NCBI RefSeq assembly: GCF_007474605.1
Contig: NZ_VHKL01000008.1
Coordinates: forward strand, 1 to 64,000
DNA: 64,000 nucleotides
Reading direction: 5' to 3'
Source: Rhodoligotrophos appendicifer
GTDB taxonomy: Bacteria; Pseudomonadota; Alphaproteobacteria; Rhizobiales; Im1
Shown here: positions 1 to 8,986 of the stretch, one piece after another
How the letters are laid out: the number at the start of each line of letters is the position of its first letter
Numbering within the stretch: position 1 is the stretch's first letter
The notes under the pieces: model-generated
Database searches by the model: none
What the model saw: the letters and a program-made list of their open reading frames with translations, nothing else
Told to the model about the DNA's origin: nothing
Translations under genes and position numbers: made by a program

Positions 1-741
1 TTGCTCCTTAGGGAAGCAGCAAAATCTTGAGTTCGCGTCTGGGGAGGCAGAACGGCAGCTCCAACTAGTGCATATCCACGAAGCTTATTTGCGCAGCGCT
101 GTCATCACAGCGCCCTTTCGATGGCTTCCCCCGTCTGCACTAGCTCGCCGCGCTCCTACGAGACGAACCGCGTTGGTTACTCTATCCCGACGACGACAGC
201 CTTGAGGTGCCGGCGCGTGGCTCAGAGGTCGCCATGTCCTTCCCTCTGCCAGCGTCGGAGTGTGACTTCGATGGAGGATTAACCACGCTAGCTTCGAATA
301 TCGATTTCCAAGCTGCTATGTCAGCCATTTGCCCCCTTAAGACACACGTGCGGGCTCAGTTTGGATTCCTGGCCTTACACCTGCTACATTCTCGTAGGCG
401 CAGGCTCGTCACTCGGCGAACGATAGCGAAGCTCACGCCACAGACGCCCGGGGGCACAGAAACCGTCCGGTCTGATGGATCCACGCCCGGAAGGCGCTGC
501 CGGTAAGCGTCAGTGCTGGCTGTCGCAGTGGGGGAGCTAGGTCAGCCTGTCTAATGCTCAATCTGTTCCACGCTGCCTCGGCAGAAACCATACCCATCAT
601 CGCGACTGGCAAAAACAGACAGATCCTGCTAGATCAGAGCAACTGGGCGAAAGTAACGAAATTGCCGGTTGATCTTTAGGCATGGCTGTGAGCGATTTTC
701 CAATGCATCGACCCGTGCTCCAATGAAGATCAAAAGTAAAA
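1..741. other. No recognisable gene; accessory DNA left of the GGDEF gene
   Basis: No open frame here has a convincing ribosome binding site or a family I recognise. A 99-codon frame at 207-506 is rich in Arg, Ser and Pro, as expected for a chance frame in GC-rich DNA. A 42-codon frame at about 553-681 has better composition but no identifiable homology. The stretch probably contains decayed sequence and the upstream region of the cyclase gene. Confidence 0.5.
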
Positions 742-2922
742 ATGTCGGAATTTCTCAACGACCAGCTTGATTTTATTTTCTTCTTCTATGGGTTAGCATT
801 CCTGCTCCTGGGCGCTACCAGTTCGGCGATCGCCCGACGACGCGCTGACGAGCGTCACTGGACGCTCCTCGCGGCCTTCGGTCTGGTGCATGGCTTGGCC
901 GAATGGCTCGACCTCAGCGCCTTGATCCTCGGAGACTCGGCTGAGTTTGCCGCCGTCCGCATTAGCGTAATGACCGCGTCCTTCGTGTTTCTCGCAGAGT
1001 TCGGCAGGCTTCAAATGGCTGGCCGTAACTGGATCCCAGGGCGGTGGGTCTATCTGCCAATCTTAGGTCTGATCGCTCTGGTCGGATATTCGGGTGGGCT
1101 TGTGGAGGCGGGTACCGCCTCGCGCTACACCCTGGGCTTCTTCGGATCCTTGTCGGCGACCGTAGCTCTTTCGATTCACGCGAGCCGCTTAACCGGCTCG
1201 GGACGGGCCTATTCACGGGCCGCGTCAATTGGCTTCGCGCTCTATGCTGTTGCAGCAGGAGCAATCGTACCGGCGGCACCCTTCTGGCCGGCGAACGTCG
1301 TCAATTATAACGCTTTCAGCGAACTTACGGGAGTTCCTATTCAGCTCGTTCGTGGCCTCCTCGCGTGTTGGATCGCATCGGCAGTGTGGGCAATATGGGG
1401 ACAGCAGCTTGCCTCCGAGGTTCTGTCCGGAAGTTTCTCGGCCTACCTACGCAGACAGTTCATCTGGACCGTGTGTATCATATCCGCGATCCTGCTCTCG
1501 GGCTGGACGTTGACGGAATGGTTGGGTGACATCTACCGCCACAACGTCCAAATTGAAGCTGAAGGCGATATTGAGCTCCTTGCGAGCCGCTTTGCAGGCG
1601 AACTCAATACCGCGGATGCGTTGGTTAAAACATTGGCTGCGAGTCCCTCGACGCAGGAGGCGCTGGAGCGAGGGGATGAACCCGCACTGACTCGAGCGCG
1701 CGCGATGCTGGACCTGCACGTGGTGGCCGGCAGCGCAGAGGCGGGGTACCTTCTAAATGAGGATGGAGGAGCCATCGCAGTGTCTGGCGTGCTGGCTCAA
1801 CGGCCGTCGGCTGCCATGCTGGAGAGAAGCTACGACAAAAAGGGTTCCGCACTGTCCGGCTTTGTCTGCGATGCGGTCACACGTTCGACTGTCTACTACA
1901 CGAGGCGCGGCATCACCGATGATAAGGCTCGTCCTATTGGCACGGCGGTGCTCATGGTCTCGGTGGAAGCGTTCGGAAAGGATTTAGAGGGGCTGAATCG
2001 ACCCTATTACTTCGTCGATCCGAATGGCATCGTGGCAATGTCAAACTTGCGCAGGTCTCAGCATCGCACGCTCTGGCCGATCAGCCCAAGCAAGCAGAGT
2101 GCGCTAACCGCCCGCTTTGGCTCTTTAGACCCTCGTCCGATCTCCCGCGAAGAAATCAAGGATGCGACCTGGACGGAAATCTCCGGCTCACGTGAGTACG
2201 TTCGCAGACAGTTCATTGCCGACAGTGACTGGTCGCTGATCATCCTCAAACCCACACGTGAGATCTTTGCAACTCGCTTTGTCGGGATCATCATCACACT
2301 ACTCGTAACGATCGTCGCGCTAATTTATCTCCTCGGGAAGGAGCGCTGGATGCACGAAGGGGCTCAGCTTGAAGCCCAGTCGAAGCTCCGAGATATCGCC
2401 CGTGATCTCAACATCAAAGCGACTACAGACCCGCTGACTGGGCTCTCAAACCGATTGCGACTGAACGACATACTTCCCCACGAGATGGCGCGAGTTGATC
2501 GCACCGACAGCGCGCTCTCTGTCGTGATGTATGACATCGATCGCTTCAAGGCGATCAACGATAGGTTTGGCCACAACACTGGCGACAAAGTGCTCACAGA
2601 GCTCTCCGGTACCGTGAGGACTTCACTGCGGGCTTCCGATTATCTTATTCGATGGGGTGGAGAGGAGTTCCTGCTCGTCCTGCCAGACACAAACACGGAA
2701 GAGGCCCGGCATGTCGCGGAAACGCTTCGTAAGTTGATCGCGAACAAGCGCATCAATGAAGTCGGCGAAGTGACGAGCAGCTTCGGGATTGCCGAATATG
2801 CGCCGGGAGAAGCGATGGCCGATCTAATTGCTCGGGCGGACCAAGCGCTCTATCGGGCGAAATCTGCCGGCCGCAATCAGGTCGCGGTTGCTCCACCGCC
2901 ACGCCACCGCCGTAGCGCGTAG
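742..2922 (+). CDS. Membrane-bound diguanylate cyclase (GGDEF domain)
   Basis: Predicted to make cyclic di-GMP from two GTP at the inner membrane. The first ~240 residues contain about seven hydrophobic segments like a MASE-type integral sensor. A further membrane helix near 240-262 is followed by a ~240-residue probably periplasmic sensory region and another helix near 512-530. The C-terminal ~170 residues are a GGDEF domain: DPLTGLSNR opens it, and the active-site loop reads WGGEEF. An RxxD inhibitory site (RASD) stands five residues before the loop, so product inhibition is likely. There is no EAL domain. The gene stands alone among gene fragments. The start codon is the first ATG and lacks a strong ribosome binding site. 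The catalytic call is firm; the sensed signal is unknown. Confidence 0.9.
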   Translation: MSEFLNDQLDFIFFFYGLAFLLLGATSSAIARRRADERHWTLLAAFGLVHGLAEWLDLSALILGDSAEFAAVRISVMTASFVFLAEFGRLQMAGRNWIPGRWVYLPILGLIALVGYSGGLVEAGTASRYTLGFFGSLSATVALSIHASRLTGSGRAYSRAASIGFALYAVAAGAIVPAAPFWPANVVNYNAFSELTGVPIQLVRGLLACWIASAVWAIWGQQLASEVLSGSFSAYLRRQFIWTVCIISAILLSGWTLTEWLGDIYRHNVQIEAEGDIELLASRFAGELNTADALVKTLAASPSTQEALERGDEPALTRARAMLDLHVVAGSAEAGYLLNEDGGAIAVSGVLAQRPSAAMLERSYDKKGSALSGFVCDAVTRSTVYYTRRGITDDKARPIGTAVLMVSVEAFGKDLEGLNRPYYFVDPNGIVAMSNLRRSQHRTLWPISPSKQSALTARFGSLDPRPISREEIKDATWTEISGSREYVRRQFIADSDWSLIILKPTREIFATRFVGIIITLLVTIVALIYLLGKERWMHEGAQLEAQSKLRDIARDLNIKATTDPLTGLSNRLRLNDILPHEMARVDRTDSALSVVMYDIDRFKAINDRFGHNTGDKVLTELSGTVRTSLRASDYLIRWGGEEFLLVLPDTNTEEARHVAETLRKLIANKRINEVGEVTSSFGIAEYAPGEAMADLIARADQALYRAKSAGRNQVAVAPPPRHRRSA

Positions 2923-3034
2923 CCGCTACCGCTCACACCAGAAGATTTCCTATCGCCCTGGAAACGGAATGCAGAAGCCCGAGCCGCGCAACGCTGCGCA
3001 GGAACTATCACCTCCCGAGAGTTATACATCCCGT

Positions 3035-3232
3035 GTGGGCATGCGCCCTTCTTCCTTCTACCAGCATTTTCGGAGGGTCACTTCGCCCGCCAGCACCGTG
3101 GCGTATGCAGTGGGGTATGAACGCGTGCTGCAGTTCACCCGCGAATATCGCCGGCTGTTTGGAACGCCGCCTGTTCACGACATCAAACAGGCCAAGGGCC
3201 GAATACCATCGCCGCCTGATAACGAGCCCTAA
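3035..3232 (+). pseudogene. AraC-family regulator, C-terminal DNA-binding fragment
   Basis: The plus-strand translation contains GMRPSSFYQHFRRVT, the start of the AraC DNA-binding core, and soon after VGYERVLQFTREYRRLFG, the second helix-turn-helix. About 25 residues normally between these blocks (the SPLQFQK...LRL...EARRLM region) are missing, and there is no N-terminal domain. It is therefore a deleted, nonfunctional remnant. A different AraC piece that ends just before the same block lies about 2.7 kb downstream at 5711-5860, so the two may come from one rearranged gene. Confidence 0.7.
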
Positions 3233-3374
3233 AAAGCCGACAGCCTTCGCCGGATTTGAGGACATTTCGACTCACTTCAGGGAGAGCGCGGCCTCGCGCG
3301 GTGGCCTTATCCAGTTCCAGTGCAAAAGCAGTCTTTGTAGCTAGACGGCACTCTCGAGAAGCGTGGTGTCTCAA

Positions 3375-4070
3375 TCACCCCTCACGTTCGAGATCACCTT
3401 TCATCAAGCCGTCCACCCTCGTGTCGCTCGGTGGCGCAGCGCTGCCTTCCCGGCCGGCCCGCGATTGGTATCTGGGCAGTGACCAGTTCCAACGTAAAGC
3501 CGCAAATCGAATAGTGGCAGCTGCGGCCAGGCCGCTCCCCAGACAAGCCTCTCGCGGTAAGCTCAAAATGGACAAAATTACAAACAGACAAGCACCGGCA
3601 AGCGCGGCGGTTACATAGACTTCACGGCGGAGAATAACAGGACTTTCGCCGCCGAGTATGTCCCGAATGATCCCTCCAAAGGTGGCAGTGACAACACCCA
3701 TGGCGATGGCGACTATTGGGTTTGCACCGACAGCTAGGGCTGTTTCCGCGCCAGTGACCGCGAATACCGCCACGCCAATGGCGTCTACCCATAGCAACAG
3801 CCGGTAGCGAGATTGAGGAATGTGGGCGACGAAGAAAGTCACCCCGGACACTAGGATGCAAACAACAAGATATGAGGGGTCGGCTATCCAGAATATGGGA
3901 AACACCCCGAGCAGCGTGTCGCGGATGGTCCCGCCCCCGATACCCGTTGCAGTTCCAAGGAGAATGAACCCCACGATATCCATCTCCTTGCGCGAGGCCA
4001 CAAGGGCTCCGGTCATCGCAAAGGCAACAATCCCGACCCAGTCCAGAATAGAGGTAAAAGCATCGAACAT
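3375..4070 (-). CDS. Trimeric intracellular cation channel family protein (UPF0126/YicG-like)
   Basis: An inner membrane protein of about 231 residues with two repeats of three hydrophobic helices. The family hallmark glycine-rich motifs are both present: GTATGIGGGTIRDTLLG in the first half and VTATFGGIIRDILGG in the second. Bacterial members form TRIC-like cation channels; the physiological role is often unclear. I chose the start at MFDAFTSILDW (4070), because the open frame extends 48 codons further upstream with non-hydrophobic, Arg-rich sequence unlike the family. After the last helix there is an unusual hydrophilic tail of about 40 residues. It is a single gene between fragments, with no operon partner. 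Confidence 0.85.
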   Translation of the reverse strand: MFDAFTSILDWVGIVAFAMTGALVASRKEMDIVGFILLGTATGIGGGTIRDTLLGVFPIFWIADPSYLVVCILVSGVTFFVAHIPQSRYRLLLWVDAIGVAVFAVTGAETALAVGANPIVAIAMGVVTATFGGIIRDILGGESPVILRREVYVTAALAGACLFVILSILSLPREACLGSGLAAAATIRFAALRWNWSLPRYQSRAGREGSAAPPSDTRVDGLMKGDLEREG

Positions 4071-4820
4071 CACGTGAAAGGACCTGGTTGCTGATGTTAG
4101 TTTGATCAGGCGCCACGACGCTATCCGTCTCCATTCCCCTCTTTGCAAGCCATCTCTGTGAACTCCGGTTCTGCCCCCAGTCACTGGAGGACCAGGGTCC
4201 CCCCGTCTGCTCAAGAGGCGAAGGCCGCCGCCTTTGGGGCTGGATGATCCGCCCTACCGTATTGTCCCAGATCGTCTGCCGACGAGCGTGCTCCGGATCC
4301 AGCTTCCATGTTCTCCCATAAACACGCCGCGAAAAAATACCCTGTAGCTTTGTTTGTCCAACAGGCCATGGCACTGGTAAGCGCGTCGGGGAACATGGGA
4401 AGCAGATGCAGAAGAGTCGCATGAACCGGATGGATCGGCCTCAAGTCTTCTTGGGAGAATACGGCGGCCATAAGATCTCTCCAGCGAGCGTTGGCCTTCT
4501 AACCGATGGCTGGTCGCTGGGTAAGATCTTAAGACTAGCTCACCCCTGCCAATGGTCCAGTATCATGATCGAGGTTGACTTTCCGTCCACGGCGTCCCAC
4601 GTTCTCGCCATGTTTTCAAAGTGCTCCATTCTTCTCATAGAGCGGGTGTGCCCTATCGCAGGCCACTGACCCCCTCCGGCCCGGACGCGTCGCGTCGCGG
4701 GCGAGGGGCATAGCTTCCTTGGCTGCGGATGCAGCGGGACAGCAGACTGCGACTAAAATCCAGAACTCGATCGTGCCGGCGGCGTTTTAACACCCTCGGC
4801 AGCATTTCATGGAGGCCATG
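4071..4820. other. Intergenic stretch without a supported gene
   Basis: About 740 bases with open frames on both strands but no family signature. An 87-codon frame on the minus strand (4211-4471) has no ribosome binding site and atypical composition. A GGAGG ribosome binding site for the next gene lies at 4811-4815. Confidence 0.5.
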
Positions 4821-5270
4821 ATGGCTCCCGAAGGCACTAGACGTGACAAACCCATGATCAAGATGATCCAATCCGACCACGACCGGTTATCCCGGCTAGC
4901 GGAGTCGTATTCCGCCACCAACCCCGCAGTCGCTGAGCAGCTTTTCATCGAGCTCGAGCGCGCCCGCCTAGTTGACGACGCACGGATCTCAGCTAACTTC
5001 GTCCGTATGGGGTCCACCCTGCGCTTTACCACCAACAGCGGCGAAGATAGAACTGTTACGCTGGTCTTCCCAGGCGAAGCCGATATCGCAGAAGGCAAGA
5101 TCTCGATTCTAACTCCGATTGGCGCGGCCCTGATTGGACTCTCGGCTGGCCAGTCCATCGACTGGACTGCGCGAGACGGACGTTCCCATCGGCTTACAGT
5201 TGAGAACGTGGAACCAATGGCCCCGGCAAATCCAGGCGACAAGGCCTACCAGCAATTGCTAACTGCCTGA
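4821..5270 (+). CDS. Rnk/GreA-type RNA polymerase-binding regulator
   Basis: A protein of about 149 residues of the nucleoside diphosphate kinase regulator (Rnk) family. It has a short N-terminal coiled-coil region (SDHDRLSRLAE) followed by a GreA/GreB C-terminal FKBP-like domain, with VTLVFPGEADIAEGKISILT and the family ending TPIGAALIGLSAGQSIDW. Such proteins bind RNA polymerase through the secondary channel and affect transcription and nucleotide metabolism. The ATG at 4821 is five bases after GGAGG. ATGs at 4809 and 4818 are also possible, but fit the ribosome binding site less well. It is monocistronic. Confidence 0.85.
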   Translation: MAPEGTRRDKPMIKMIQSDHDRLSRLAESYSATNPAVAEQLFIELERARLVDDARISANFVRMGSTLRFTTNSGEDRTVTLVFPGEADIAEGKISILTPIGAALIGLSAGQSIDWTARDGRSHRLTVENVEPMAPANPGDKAYQQLLTA

Positions 5271-5710
5271 CCTGTGCGCGCCGCAGCTTGTTACCAACAT
5301 CCTTGCTCATCAGATGGAGACTGCACGCCATCGCGCGCTTAGGTTAGACGCAGTGTCTCCTCTAATTGGCGCGCCTCGACTGCATGCCCGAACAGGAAGC
5401 CTTGCCCGAGGTCGCACCCCTGCTCGGCAAGCTGCCTCGCCTGCTGTTCGGTTCTATACCTTCGGCTACCGTCGCTTTACCGAGCCGCCGCGCGAGATCG
5501 ATTACCGCGCCAACGACGTGGTTCGCCAGATCAGGAGCTGCCAGGGTTCGAGCTGCACGGTCTCGGTCTCCATCATAATGACCGACGACCTCGTCTCCTG
5601 CCGAACGACCGATCTGGTCACCGAAATCTGGGCGATCATGAAGGAACGCCGCTTGAAGGAGGCGCTCCCGGTGCTGCGGGACCAGTTGGTGCGAACTGCA
5701 CTTCTGGCTT

Positions 5711-5860
5711 CTGGCCGGTCGCTATGGGGCGGCCATTCGCGCGCTCGGCATTGCGGATAGCTATGACAAGCGGATCGGTCAGGCGGTGGCGCTTATCCGG
5801 GAGGGCTATGCCCAACCCTTGCGGATGGAGCAACTCGCCGAGGCCCGTCCGTCTTTGTGA
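5711..5860 (+). pseudogene. AraC-family regulator, middle fragment
   Basis: A short frame reads LAGRYGAAIRALGIADS, then [18 protein letters not shown] and MEQLAEA, then stops at TGA. In AraC proteins of the YqhC type this segment joins the ligand domain to the first helix-turn-helix; the expected continuation (GMSPSSFHQHF) is lost. A block at 5640-5710 (PVLRDQLVRT in another frame) may be the disrupted upstream part. Nothing clear remains of the rest of the N-terminal domain. It is nonfunctional. See the complementary C-terminal piece at 3035-3232. Confidence 0.65.
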
Positions 5861-6110
5861 TTACGGCCGACAGGCGTCCATCCCTGGGGTTGTCGAACAT
5901 CGACCTCCTGATCGTCTGTGGGTCTGGAGCCTGGCAGACTCGATGAGCGGGGCGTCGTTGGAAATGGTGACGAGCCTGCCGCGTGCGGTGGGCACCATCT
6001 GATCTATGAACATTCTTGGATCCTCTCAGCGGCTTCCCGCATGCATGTAAGCTTCGCCGCCAGCTGCCGACCGCGATGCGAAGGAGGGGTATATCCGCGG
6101 CCGGCGTGCT

Positions 6111-6247
6111 CATGTCAGAAATGAACCGCGTGCAGGCTAGCCAGTTCGTACCCTCGATACGCGTCGCGCAGGAACCGCACACGTCTTCGCGGCACGAGCG
6201 GCGCAAGGCAATCGTCGGGTCAACCTTGTTCTTTATCCAGACGAGGG
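6111..6247 (-). pseudogene. sdhB: Succinate dehydrogenase iron-sulfur subunit fragment
   Basis: A minus-strand reading frame gives [14 protein letters not shown], then [20 protein letters not shown], then WLACT. This is the plant-type [2Fe-2S] cluster loop (CxxxxCxxC...C) of SdhB, where the usual text is [20 protein letters not shown]. Only about 45 residues are left: no N-terminal start and none of the C-terminal cluster-binding domain. It abuts the CcoN-like fragment directly, so a deletion probably joined two unrelated respiratory gene pieces. Confidence 0.75.
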
Positions 6248-6478
6248 CTTGATGGGGTCGTAGTAGTAGGAAGCCTTGCGGTCCTCGGTCGGCTCGGGCT
6301 CGTAGAACCGGGAAAGGACCGGGTAGAGCAGTCCTCCTGCGAAGAGAATCACCCGCAGGCCGTGACCTCCAAGGGCGCCGTTCCTGCCGAGCGCGGCCAT
6401 CGCAATCCCGGCGGCGGACAGCATTACAAGGACGACCGCCGCATATTACCGTTCGGTGGAACTGAGTTTCTCGATCAT
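6233..6478 (-). pseudogene. cbb3 oxidase subunit I (CcoN-like) N-terminal fragment with in-frame stop
   Basis: From ATG at 6478 the frame reads [10 protein letters not shown], a TAA stop (6446-6448), and then continues in the same frame with two hydrophobic helices, a [19 protein letters not shown] segment and a stop at 6233. The layout, short helical N-terminus then YYxDPIK, resembles the start of cbb3-type cytochrome oxidase subunit I, where YYDDxIKAG precedes the first catalytic-core helix. All haem-binding helices are missing. The identification rests on this short motif, so it is moderate. It lies downstream of the NsrR gene on the same strand. Confidence 0.45.
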
Positions 6479-6497
6479 GATGCCCTCTGCAAGTCGA

Positions 6498-6953
6498 TCA
6501 CGCTTGCTCGGAAGTCTTGCCCATGAGGCCAAGCAGCTCTGCCAGAGCTTCCCTGTTCCCGGCGATGTCCGCCAGCGAATAGTCGTCGAAGACGGACAAG
6601 AATGCCTCGACCGCTTTCCTGACAACCCTCTTCAGCCGGCAGTCGGGAGATATCGCGCAGGTACCGCCCTCGAAGCGCATGCACTCAACCAGCCCGAAAT
6701 CGTCCTCGATCTGCCGCACGACATCCCCGAGGTTGATCTCCTCCGGCTTCCTTGCAAGCGCGATCCCACCGGAACGCCCGCGCACGGTCGTCAGGTAACC
6801 GAGACGTCCGAGGCGCAGGACCACCTTGAGAAGATGGTTGCGCGAGATGTCGTAGCTGTCAGAGACATCCGACACACGCGTCGCCTTCCCTGTGTTGACC
6901 GCCAGGTAGATGAGCACGCGCAGCGCATAGTCGGTATGGTACGTCAGGCGCAT
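6498..6953 (-). CDS. nsrR: Rrf2-family NO-responsive repressor (NsrR-like)
   Basis: A protein of 151 residues starting MRLTYHTDYALRVLIYLAV, the signature of the NsrR branch of Rrf2 regulators. The winged helix (ISRNHLLKVVLRLGRLGYL, then RGRSGGIALA) is complete. Three cysteines in CMRFEGGTCAISPDC match the positions that hold the iron-sulfur cluster sensing nitric oxide. It overlaps the upstream haemoglobin gene by 10 bases, so the two are co-transcribed and translationally coupled. Family members repress NO-detoxification and denitrification genes; the adjacent haemoglobin is the obvious target. Confidence 0.88.
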   Translation of the reverse strand: MRLTYHTDYALRVLIYLAVNTGKATRVSDVSDSYDISRNHLLKVVLRLGRLGYLTTVRGRSGGIALARKPEEINLGDVVRQIEDDFGLVECMRFEGGTCAISPDCRLKRVVRKAVEAFLSVFDDYSLADIAGNREALAELLGLMGKTSEQA

Positions 6954-7405
6954 GCCACCTCCTGCGATCCATCCCGCGCCGGGCGTTCGAGCCTGAAGAA
7001 CATCGCCAGGATGAGGCTCCTGGCAATTCGCTCGGCCCGGTTGATGAAGGTAGCAGCTACCCCGGGAGGACAGGTTTCCTCAGCGGTTGCGCGGAAGTAG
7101 CGAAGCCAGATCTCGAAATCCTCCTCGCGCACCTGGTTCAGTTTCAGGTGGGCGGGCACGGGCCGGCCGCTGTAGGAGCCGTCCTTCAGGATCACAGAGC
7201 ACCAGAAGTCCGTCATCTTCTCAAGATGCGGCTCCCAATTGTCCTCGACGACCGCGGCGAAGATCGGCCCGAGCCGCTGGTCACGGCGCACCCGTCCGTA
7301 GAAGTCGCGCACTAGGCGGCCGATGAAGTCGCGATCAACGTCCGGATGAACGACCGGGCGTTCATCCACTGGTGGCGGGAGTTGGGCGGCAGGCCGGCTC
7401 ATCAT
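6944..7405 (-). CDS. Group III truncated haemoglobin
   Basis: A protein of 153 residues with a globin fold of the truncated group III type. The proximal histidine region EPHLEKMTDFWCSVIL and the C-terminal helix block are in place, and FYGRVRRDQRLGPIF matches the B/E region. Group III members are linked to NO or microaerobic respiration in proteobacteria. The start ATG is preceded by GGAG. The gene overlaps nsrR, supporting a role in NO protection controlled by it. The first ~15 residues form a proline-rich leader. No partner reductase is nearby. Confidence 0.85.
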   Translation of the reverse strand: MMSRPAAQLPPPVDERPVVHPDVDRDFIGRLVRDFYGRVRRDQRLGPIFAAVVEDNWEPHLEKMTDFWCSVILKDGSYSGRPVPAHLKLNQVREEDFEIWLRYFRATAEETCPPGVAATFINRAERIARSLILAMFFRLERPARDGSQEVACA

Positions 7406-7561
7406 TGTAGTATCTCCAATGCCACTTTTAACGAGATGCGGCTTCGAATGGAAGTGCCATCGTCGTCGCGGTCTTCTCCGCTATCTTTGCGCACGGACAA
7501 TGATGGCATTCTATCATTCAGTAGGTTCCGCTCTTGGGGAGAGTCGTCGCTGTTTCGGACA

Positions 7562-7944
7562 TCACGCGCTCCCCTTCCGGGAGGCCAGGGTGGCCGCGGT
7601 CGCGCCGTAAGTGGCAAAATCAGCGATATCCTGGAACAGGCCCGCGATCTCGTCGAAGGCACTGCGATCCGGCTCGTCAGGCATGAAATCGTCCAGTTCC
7701 AGTGACCACGCGGCTTCGGGGCCGGATCGGCGCACCGCTTCGATGCGGCCTCCTCGCGGTAGCGGGTCAGGCATCGCACGGAAGGGTTGCGGTGATCGTT
7801 TGCCGCCGCCGTGAGGGTCCCCGCCGAAAGGCACACCGGCAGCCAAGCTCGCGGGCACGGGAGCCGCCGAGACGAGTTCGGGAGGATGACGGCCAAGGTC
7901 CCGGCGGCGACACCCTCGAGCACTGCCTGACGACGCGTGAACAT
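7562..7944 (-). pseudogene. Frameshifted small Tat-signal protein
   Basis: A minus-strand start at 7944 has a good ribosome binding site (AAGGAG) and encodes MFTRRQAVLEGVAAGTLAVI, a twin-arginine-like signal. After about 25 codons that frame becomes Arg/Pro-rich, whereas a different frame carries plausible protein text (WSLELDDFMPDEPDRSAFDE, FQDIADFATYG) to a stop at 7562. The simplest reading is one gene with a frameshift near 7860-7870. The family is not recognised. It lies upstream of the haemoglobin gene on the same strand. Confidence 0.4.
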
Positions 7945-8594
7945 GATGGTTCTCCTTGCAAGACTTCGTTGGCGACAAGGAGAGCCTACGCCTGCTCACA
8001 GACGCGTTCTTTGTGCATCTGCAAACAGGCCGATTTATTGCCGGGGCGCATCCTCGCCTTCACCTCTAGTGTCGTTGCGAGACCATTCACGTGTGGGAAC
8101 CTGTGCGATCGTCCCGGGCGCGGCAACCCAACAAAAGCCACGCGGAAAATCTTTGCCGGCATCTTTGAAAGAGGCCAGAACGCGTGTATTCCCAATCTCC
8201 TACCTTCTGTCTCGAAGGGTTGCTTGGACTAGCGGGCTGCGAGGCCCCTTTCGGGTATGTCAGCTTTCAGGAGCAGGGGCATCCGCCCCGAATGGCCGGG
8301 TTGAGCGCAAATACGCCAGTGCTGGAGCCGCACGCAGATCAACTGGAGCGCTGCGGTAGAGATGGTGAAGAGTTGCAAAGCAGATCACTCGGCTCCTGCC
8401 ACCCCCCTCCGTACATCACCACAGAACCCTTGCCACCCCTGCCCGCTTGCTCTCGCAGTCGGCGATCTAGACCAGCGCCTTCGCCTAGCAGCTCCTTGGC
8501 GTAATCGCCCGACTTGATCTCAGGTCCGAGGCGTTTTTCCTACCGATGCGAGCCCACCCGCTTTATCCTGAGCAGGCTGATTCCCAGCGGCCAT
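7945..8594. other. Intergenic stretch without a supported gene
   Basis: Several short frames are open on both strands, but none has a ribosome binding site or a recognisable motif. It separates the NO-related block from the prophage remnant. Confidence 0.5.
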
Positions 8595-8986
8595 CTAACT
8601 AGCGGGCTTCTCGCGGCGAAGGCGATCCTCAACCGGGTCGACGGGCCGCAGAGGCGACGCGAATGCTGCGGCCATGCCGGGCAGAAGATCCGTCCCCGCC
8701 ACGTTGCCTAAGCGCTGGCCGATATCGAGGCGCAGCCTGGGCTGCGACTTGGCAGCCTCGAGATCGATGCGCGCATTCCGTCCAGTCCGATGATCGCGGG
8801 TCCGCGGATCTTGACCTCAGCAAACCACTGCGACACGCTTCCCGGCGTCACTTTAGAAAGCCCCGCAAGCTCGCCCTTCGAGACGATGCCAGGGTCATTG
8901 GCTTTGCTCACGCTGAAAATCGGCCTCGTGTTTAGAGGTAAAGTCAGATGTTTAGGCTTCTGAAAAGCCGTCAGACTGGCGAACAC
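8595..8986 (-). pseudogene. Prophage small HTH protein, frameshifted
   Basis: One frame reads GIVSKGELAGLSKVTPGSVS and QWFAEVKIRGPAIIG, an N-terminal helix-turn-helix common in alphaproteobacterial prophages. The sense then passes to another frame reading ARIDLEAAKSQPRLRLDIGQ and a tail ending PVDPVEDRLRREKPAS. The frame change is at about 8775-8790. In related prophages this type of protein sits near packaging or replication genes. As it stands the product would be truncated. Confidence 0.55.

Noticed and set aside
207-506. 99-codon open frame at the left end
   Set aside because: No ribosome binding site, Arg/Ser-rich composition and no recognised family.
4211-4471. 87-codon minus-strand frame
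   Set aside because: No ribosome binding site or domain; adjoins the channel gene with no operon sense.
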